Shown here one piece after another: positions 1-4,001 of a stretch of 6,963 nt of DNA. Source of the stretch: Candidatus Omnitrophota bacterium (GTDB lineage Bacteria > Ratteibacteria > UBA8468 > B48-G9 > JAFGKM01); NCBI GenBank assembly GCA_023819365.1, contig JAMWBP010000009.1, forward strand, positions 1 to 6,963, in the 5' to 3' direction. Within the stretch, counting starts at the first letter, position 1; every line of letters starts with the position of its first letter. The notes beneath the pieces were generated by a model that worked only from the letters and a program-made list of their open reading frames with translations, was not told the DNA's origin and ran no database searches. The position numbers and the translations under genes were made by a program.

Positions 1-78
1 GCCATAAGGGCGGCATATGAGATGACAGAGGAAGAGAGAAAAGATGCGATAAAGAAAAGTAGAAAAATAAGTAAATAA
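1..78 (+). CDS. 3' end of an unidentified upstream gene (partial)
   Basis: The first frame is open from the left edge and stops at TAA 76-78, giving 25 C-terminal residues that are strongly charged (AIRAAYEMTEEER near the edge, then a lysine-rich tail). It ends 9 bases before the ACP start, and the ACP Shine-Dalgarno begins at its stop codon, so it may be cotranscribed with the ACP gene. A stretch of the type A-I-x-x-A-x-E-M-x-x-E-E-R is found near the C-terminus of trehalose-6-phosphate synthase-type glycosyltransferases, but 25 residues are too few to identify it. Product unknown. Confidence 0.5.
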   Translation, partial: AIRAAYEMTEEERKDAIKKSRKISK

Positions 79-87
79 GGAGGAAGG

Positions 88-336
88 ATGGAACACAAAG
101 AGATAGAAGCAAGGGTAAAAAAGGTTATATCGGAAGTTTTAGGGGTTGATGAAGAAAAGATTACACCAGAGAGCAGGTTTGTAGAGGATTTGGGGGCTGA
201 GAGTGTTCAGAGTTTGGAACTTGTGGCTGCTTTTGAAGATGAGTTTGATATAGAGATGGAGGAAGATGCTGCACTTCAGGTAAAGACCGTAGGTAAAGCA
301 GTTGAGTTTATCCAGAGGCATCTACAGGAGAAATAA
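88..336 (+). CDS. Acyl carrier protein (variant E-S-V attachment site)
   Basis: An 82-residue acidic protein of normal acyl carrier protein length. It would carry acyl chains as thioesters on a phosphopantetheine arm in the cytoplasm. The helical pattern fits: helix I (about 5-17, then LGVDEEKITPES), the attachment region LGAESVQSLEL with the modified serine as Ser39, helix II running into FEDEFDIEM (49-57), and TVGKAVEFI (67-75). The usual attachment triplet is Asp-Ser-Leu; here it is Glu-Ser-Val, so this may be a specialised ACP rather than the main fatty-acid AcpP. A strong ribosome site (AAGGAGG, 77-83) lies just before ATG 88. Its stop is 1 base from the acetate kinase start, and the enzyme that would modify Ser39 (AcpS) is encoded about 1.2 kb downstream on the other strand. 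Family assignment is secure; the pathway it serves is inference. Confidence 0.95.
   Translation: MEHKEIEARVKKVISEVLGVDEEKITPESRFVEDLGAESVQSLELVAAFEDEFDIEMEEDAALQVKTVGKAVEFIQRHLQEK
326..330 (+). promoter_or_regulatory. Shine-Dalgarno deciding the ackA start
   Basis: AGGAG lies inside the last codons of the ACP gene, 7 bases before ATG 338. It supports translation of acetate kinase from 338 rather than from the in-frame TTG at 302, which would add 12 residues ahead of the conserved N-terminus. Confidence 0.75.
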
Positions 337-337
337 A

Positions 338-1537
338 ATGAAGGTACTTGTAATAAACTGCGGAAGTTCTTCTGTAAAGTTTAAGGTCTTTGAGATGCCA
401 AAAGAAATTCTTGTTGCTGAAGGCAATGTGGAAAAAATAGGCGAAGAGGTAGGTCTTTTTTCATACACAAAAGGGAATAAGCAGTTATTTTACAGGAGCC
501 AGGTGGATGTAAAGACGCATAATGAGGCACTTTCTCTTATTGCTAAGACACTTGTAGATGCCAGTGTAGGTATTATAAAAGATGTCAATGAGATAAAAGG
601 TGTAGGACACAGGGTTGTCCATGGTGGAGAGGGATTTGATAGGAGTGTTATCCTTACAGATGAGATTATAACAAAGATAGAGGAGTATCAAGCACTTGCA
701 CCGCTACATAATCCCCATAACCTTTCAGGTATCAGGGCATCTATGGAGTTTTTCCCTGATAGTTTACAGGTTGCTGCCTTTGATACCGCATTTCATACCA
801 CCATACCGCCTGTTGCCTATCTTTATGCCATACCTTATGAGTTTTATGAGAAATACAGGATAAGAAGATACGGCTTTCACGGAACCTCTCATAGATATGT
901 GGCAAGGCGTGCTGCTGAACTTATGGGTAAAGGGAAATATGATATAAATGTTATCACCTGTCATTTAGGCAATGGCTGTAGTATCACAGCGGTGAGGAAT
1001 GGCAGGTCTGTTGATACAAGTATGGGACTTACACCACTTGAAGGACTTGTGATGGGGACCCGTTCAGGAGATATTGACCCTGGAGTGATATTCCATATGA
1101 TTGACTCTCTTGGATTAAGTTTAAAAGAGGTACAGGACATCCTCAATAAAAAAAGTGGACTTTTAGGTATATCAGGTGTCTCCAATGATTTTAGAAATCT
1201 TTTAGAGAAAATGGAGGAAGATAGAGTATTGCTTGCAATAGATATTTACAGTTACAGGATAAAAAAGTATATAGGTGCGTATATGGCGGTTTTAGGAAGG
1301 GTTGATGCGATTGTTTTTACAGGTGGTGCAGGAGAAAATGTCCCTGAAGTAAGAGAAAGAGCACTCTCAGGGCTGGAAAATTTTGGTATTGTTCTTGATA
1401 ATGAGAAGAACTACCAAAACTTTGCAAAAGAAGAAGAGATAAGTGCTACTAATTCTAAGATAAAGGTCTTTGTTATACCTACCAATGAAGAATTAAGGAT
1501 TGCCTTTGATACCTATCAGATGGTAATCAAAAAGTAG
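338..1537 (+). CDS. ackA: Acetate kinase
   Basis: 399 residues, the usual acetate kinase length. It interconverts acetate + ATP and acetyl phosphate + ADP in the cytoplasm, the last ATP-forming step of acetate fermentation when paired with phosphotransacetylase. Family signatures are all visible: VINCGSSSVKFKVF at 5-18, GHRVVHGGE at 90-98, LHNPHNLSGI at 123-132, FDTAFHTTIP at 148-157, RRYGFHGTSHRYV at 176-188, HLGNGCS at 209-215, GTRSGDIDPG at 240-249, FTGGAGENV at 327-335 and PTNEELRIAF at 381-390. Aligned with the Methanosarcina enzyme, the catalytic and binding residues correspond to Asn7, Arg92, His124, Asp149, His181, Arg242 and Glu384, all present, so the enzyme should be active. Start chosen at ATG 338 because the conserved MKVLVINCGSSS begins there and AGGAG precedes it. 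No pta gene is in the window. The gene ends 10 bases from the convergent acpS. Confidence 0.97.
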   Translation: MKVLVINCGSSSVKFKVFEMPKEILVAEGNVEKIGEEVGLFSYTKGNKQLFYRSQVDVKTHNEALSLIAKTLVDASVGIIKDVNEIKGVGHRVVHGGEGFDRSVILTDEIITKIEEYQALAPLHNPHNLSGIRASMEFFPDSLQVAAFDTAFHTTIPPVAYLYAIPYEFYEKYRIRRYGFHGTSHRYVARRAAELMGKGKYDINVITCHLGNGCSITAVRNGRSVDTSMGLTPLEGLVMGTRSGDIDPGVIFHMIDSLGLSLKEVQDILNKKSGLLGISGVSNDFRNLLEKMEEDRVLLAIDIYSYRIKKYIGAYMAVLGRVDAIVFTGGAGENVPEVRERALSGLENFGIVLDNEKNYQNFAKEEEISATNSKIKVFVIPTNEELRIAFDTYQMVIKK

Positions 1538-1547
1538 GTAGAGAAAG

Positions 1548-1901
1548 TCACAAGCGGATAATTATTGCTGTGGTAATAATGTTTTTCCCTTTTTTGAAAA
1601 AGTCCAGTGTAAGCCCTGGGATATCCCTTTCTCCTTTTAAAACGGGTTGTGGTTTCCTTCTCTCCCATAAAATCTCAATATCCTTAAAATAAAAATCTCT
1701 CTGTTTATCATCAGATAATGCCTTCCAGATGGCTTCCTTGAATGAGAAAGAAGTTGCCATGTAGAAATATCTGTCCTTTTCAGGAAGCCCCTTTAATTCT
1801 CTTTCTGTATATACCCTTTTTATAAACCTGCTTCCATATCTCTCAAGTATTTTTTCAAACCTTTCAATATCCACAATATCAATACCAGATGTTATCTCCA
1901 T
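1548..1901 (-). CDS. acpS: Holo-[acyl-carrier-protein] synthase
   Basis: 117 residues, normal for AcpS. It transfers 4'-phosphopantetheine from coenzyme A to the conserved serine of apo-ACP, with Mg2+ bound by conserved acidic residues. Seen in the sequence: GIDIVDIERFEK at 6-17 with the metal-binding Asp8, YTERELKGLP at 31-40, and the signature FSFKEAIWKAL at 52-62 with Glu56 in the place of the second metal ligand. The C-terminal strand (NIITTAIIIRL) is hydrophobic as in the family. Start at ATG 1901-1899 is preceded on the minus strand by AAGGGG (1913-1908) with a 6-base spacer. It is convergent with ackA and divergent from the hydrolase gene. The nearby ACP (88-336) is an obvious candidate substrate, though the enzyme normally serves all ACPs of the cell. 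Confidence 0.93.
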   Translation of the reverse strand: MEITSGIDIVDIERFEKILERYGSRFIKRVYTERELKGLPEKDRYFYMATSFSFKEAIWKALSDDKQRDFYFKDIEILWERRKPQPVLKGERDIPGLTLDFFKKGKNIITTAIIIRL

Positions 1902-1917
1902 ATATATCCCCTTGAAA

Positions 1918-1963
1918 AAATTTGCTATTCATTGTAAATTGTATAGAGTATTTTAGCAATTTT
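1918..1963. repeat. Inverted repeat in the acpS/hydrolase divergent region
   Basis: Left arm AAATTTGCTA (1918-1927) and right arm TAGCAATTTT (1954-1963) are reverse complements at 9 of 10 positions, with a 26-base spacer. The right arm covers the predicted acpS -35 box. It could be a pair of operator half-sites for a shared regulator. In a region this rich in A+T it could also be chance. Confidence 0.35.
1931..1959 (-). promoter_or_regulatory. Candidate sigma70-type promoter for acpS
   Basis: Read on the minus strand, TTGCTA (1959-1954) is followed after exactly 17 bases by TACAAT (1936-1931). These match 4 of 6 (TTGACA) and 5 of 6 (TATAAT) consensus positions with ideal spacing. Transcription would begin near 1924, about 25 bases before the start codon. 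The -35 box lies inside the right arm of an inverted repeat. Prediction from sequence only. Confidence 0.45.
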
Positions 1964-1986
1964 GAGACATCTATAAAAGGGGGAAA

Positions 1987-2985
1987 ATGGTTTATAAAGG
2001 GGTTTACCTGCATAATGTAGCGGAACTTCTGGAAACAGAAGATGGTGTGATACTTTCAAGGATACCAAACAGGTTAAGTGCCTCTGTAAATCCAGGTGTA
2101 CAAACAATGGCGATACAACCTGCAGGTGCAGAAGTCCGGTTTAACCTTAAAAGTAAAGAGGCAAGGATTGTTTTAAAGGCAAGGGAAGAAGGAACCTTTC
2201 TTGGAGAGATATATCAGGGCAGTTTTCTGGTGGGCAGTTATTTTATCAACAATAGTACCTCTGATGTTGTTATATCCCTGCCGGCAAATATAGAGAAACT
2301 TAAGGAGTTATCAGAGAAAGAGAAGATGCCATTTGATACAGGGCTTACAAGGATAATACTTCCCTACAGGGCAACCTGTGTGATTAGAGATATTACAGGA
2401 GAGTTTGAACTGCCTGGGAAAGAGCAACTACCGGAAAAGAAATATCTTGCCTATGGCTCTTCTATAACACATGGGGCTACTGCCATAAGACCCACAGGCA
2501 CCTATGCGATGAGGACAGCACAGTTTCTTGGTGTGGACTTGATAAATTTAGGGTTTGGAGGTAGCGCCTTATGTGAAAAAGAGATGGCTGACTATATAGC
2601 GGAAAGAGATGACTGGAATTTTGCATCACTTGAGATAGGAATAAATATGATAAGCAGTTTTGATGTTTCTGAATTCAGAAAAAGGGTGGAGTACTTTATA
2701 CCGAAGATTGCACATTCACATCCTGATAAGTATATCTTCTGTATAGATATGTTTACATTCTATTTAGGGCTTAAAGGAGAAAGAACAAAGCAGAAGGCAT
2801 TCAGGGATACAGTTAAGGAGGTTGCTGCAGGGGTAAAATCAGAAAAAGTCATCCATATTGACGGGAGGAAACTTTTAAGGCATTGGAACGGCCTCTGCAC
2901 TGACCTTGTCCATCCTTCTCCTTCAGGTATGGAAGAGATAGCCGGGAACCTTGCCAGGGTAATAAGGAGATATATAGAGAAGTAG
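1987..2985 (+). CDS. SGNH/GDSL-type hydrolase with an N-terminal accessory domain
   Basis: 332 residues without signal peptide or membrane segment, so probably cytoplasmic. SGNH hydrolases are serine esterases or deacetylases acting on acyl or acetyl esters; the substrate here is unknown. The catalytic domain spans about 150-332: block I YGSSITHG (156-163; Ser159 as nucleophile, G-S-S in place of G-D-S), block II NLGFGG (187-192, oxyanion glycine), block III GIN (218-220, Asn220), block V DLVHP (306-310, Asp306 and His309). All four SGNH residues are present. The first ~145 residues look beta-rich, as in the two-domain group of SGNH proteins (GxDLY-type N-terminal domain plus Lipase_GDSL_3), a match made from memory of the pattern. 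ATG 1987 follows AAGGGGG (1977-1983) at a short 3-base spacing. It may be the first gene of the + strand set leading into the ATPase genes; the next start is 20 bases after its stop. Confidence 0.85.
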   Translation: MVYKGVYLHNVAELLETEDGVILSRIPNRLSASVNPGVQTMAIQPAGAEVRFNLKSKEARIVLKAREEGTFLGEIYQGSFLVGSYFINNSTSDVVISLPANIEKLKELSEKEKMPFDTGLTRIILPYRATCVIRDITGEFELPGKEQLPEKKYLAYGSSITHGATAIRPTGTYAMRTAQFLGVDLINLGFGGSALCEKEMADYIAERDDWNFASLEIGINMISSFDVSEFRKRVEYFIPKIAHSHPDKYIFCIDMFTFYLGLKGERTKQKAFRDTVKEVAAGVKSEKVIHIDGRKLLRHWNGLCTDLVHPSPSGMEEIAGNLARVIRRYIEK

Positions 2986-3005
2986 AGAAAACAGGGTGAG
3001 ATAGA

Positions 3006-3503
3006 TTGAGAGAAACCATAAAGGTAATAAACAAGATGGTAAAGGAAGGGCTTTTTAATGACTATGCTATAGGTGGTGGCATAGCAACAATGTTTTATAT
3101 TGAGCCATTCCTTACCTATGATATAGATATCTTTCTCCTTTTGGAACACTGGAAGGGGAATGTTGTATTGCTCACACCTGTTTATGACTATCTTAAAGAG
3201 GCAGGTTATAAGTGGAAAGGCGAGCATATAATAGTTGAAGGGGTCCCTGTCCAGTTTATTCCCGCTGATGAACTTGAAAAAGAAGCAATAAAAAATGCCA
3301 GAAGGATAGTTTATGAAGGAGTAAAAACAAAAATTATAGGGCCAGAGTATCTGATTGCAATACTTTTACGGGCAGGCAGGAAGAAGGATATAGAGAAGAT
3401 AGAAAAGATACTTGATGAAGTGAAAATTGATAAAAAGATACTTAATGATATACTAACAAGGTATGGATTAGATGAAAGTTTTAGAGCATTCTTGAAGAAA
3501 TGA
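3006..3503 (+). CDS. Nucleotidyltransferase-fold protein (AbiEii/MNT-like)
   Basis: 165 residues. The N-terminal half shows the minimal nucleotidyltransferase pattern: an initial helix, YAIGGGIATMF at 20-30 (the G-G/S turn), then TYDIDIFL at 37-44, where Asp39 and Asp41 would bind metal. The C-terminal half has GPEYLIAILLRAGRKKDIEKI (112-132), whose R-K-K-D resembles the conserved lysine-aspartate region of AbiEii-like nucleotidyltransferases. The third acidic residue expected after VQFI (82-85) is not obvious, so activity is uncertain. The chosen start is TTG 3006, with GGTGAG (2995-3000) five bases upstream; it keeps the first helix whole. ATG 3036 is an alternative with a poorer ribosome site. 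The gene overlaps the next one by an ATGA junction, so the two are likely coupled and may work as a pair, possibly toxin-antitoxin-like. Substrate unknown. Confidence 0.75.
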   Translation: MRETIKVINKMVKEGLFNDYAIGGGIATMFYIEPFLTYDIDIFLLLEHWKGNVVLLTPVYDYLKEAGYKWKGEHIIVEGVPVQFIPADELEKEAIKNARRIVYEGVKTKIIGPEYLIAILLRAGRKKDIEKIEKILDEVKIDKKILNDILTRYGLDESFRAFLKK

Positions 3504-3697
3504 AAAAGGGAAAAGATGTTAAAATTGTGATTGGAAAAAGGGTAATCACAAGGGACGAACTTTTTAAAAAGAAAGAGGAATTCCACAGGGCACAGGCAAG
3601 AATGCCATTTGAGGAGAAGATAGCGGTGCTGGTGCAACTTCAGAAGATATACGCTTCATTAAAAAGGGGAAAAGGTATCACTGTCTGGAAGATATAA
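3500..3697 (+). CDS. Small partner protein of the nucleotidyltransferase
   Basis: 65 residues, basic, predicted largely helical. The centre reads MPFEEKIAVLVQLQK (35-49), preceded by a charged helix with KKKEEFHRAQAR (23-34). From memory, short proteins with a 'PFEEK' helix of this kind are often encoded beside nucleotidyltransferase-fold genes, which fits its place here. Its ATG overlaps the stop of the previous gene (ATGA, 3500-3503), and its TAA overlaps the ATG of subunit F by one base (TAATG, 3695-3699). It could be an antitoxin-like or regulatory subunit for the nucleotidyltransferase; no DNA-binding motif is seen and no function is established. Confidence 0.65.
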   Translation: MKKGKDVKIVIGKRVITRDELFKKKEEFHRAQARMPFEEKIAVLVQLQKIYASLKRGKGITVWKI

Positions 3698-3999
3698 TGG
3701 GTAAAGATACAAAAGTTGCCTTTATAGGGGATGAGACCTGTATTGAGTTTTTCAGGGGGCTTGGTGCGGATATATTTCCTGCATCTACACAAAAACAGGC
3801 ATATGAGATAATTGAAAAATTAAATCTCTTAGAGTATGGTGTTATATTTATCACAGAAGAGGTATTTGATAGCGAACTTTTTAATAGATACATACTTGAT
3901 AAAAAACTTGTTGTTCTACCTTCCTTAAAGTCAAGAGAAGGCAAGGGATATCAGATACTTGAAGAACTTATCAAGAAGGCAACAGGTATGAAAGGATAA
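3697..3999 (+). CDS. atpF: V-type ATP synthase subunit F
   Basis: 100 residues, the normal size of the F (NtpG-like) subunit, a small Rossmann-like protein of the central stalk that helps couple ATP turnover in the A3B3 head to rotation. Seen: KVAFIGDE at 6-13 (first strand and loop), [11 protein letters not shown] at 47-57 (the strongest family signature), VVLPSL at 72-77, then a glycine-containing loop (EGKGYQI, 81-87) and the C-terminal helix ELIKKATG (90-97). It starts on the last base of the preceding stop codon, with GGAAG (3687-3691) as ribosome site, and is followed 2 bases after its stop by subunit A. Its place directly before A is the usual F-A order, but the E and C subunits often found upstream are absent here. 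The gene symbol follows V/A-type usage and is not the F-type b subunit. Confidence 0.9.
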   Translation: MGKDTKVAFIGDETCIEFFRGLGADIFPASTQKQAYEIIEKLNLLEYGVIFITEEVFDSELFNRYILDKKLVVLPSLKSREGKGYQILEELIKKATGMKG

Positions 4000-4001
4000 A
4001 A

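Noticed and set aside
302..337. Acetate kinase starting at TTG 302 with 12 extra residues
   Set aside because: It overlaps the ACP gene and lies ahead of the conserved N-terminus (MKVLVINCGSSS). A good AGGAG sits 7 bases before ATG 338.
1561..1586. Possible terminator hairpin for ackA (ATTATTGC, loop TGTG, GTAATAAT, then GTTTTT)
   Set aside because: The 8-base stem is almost all A-T with one G-T pair, and it lies inside the acpS coding end, where repeated Ile/Thr codons explain it. Too weak to call, especially in a possible thermophile.
1937..1980. A + strand promoter for the hydrolase gene (TTGCTA 1922-1927 with TATAGA 1942-1947)
   Set aside because: The spacer is only 14 bases and no other pair with normal spacing was found. 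A promoter is likely in this gap but not placed.
2760..3227. A 155-codon minus-strand open frame spanning the hydrolase/nucleotidyltransferase junction
   Set aside because: It overlaps two recognisable + strand genes, has Cys- and Leu-rich shadow composition and no family pattern.
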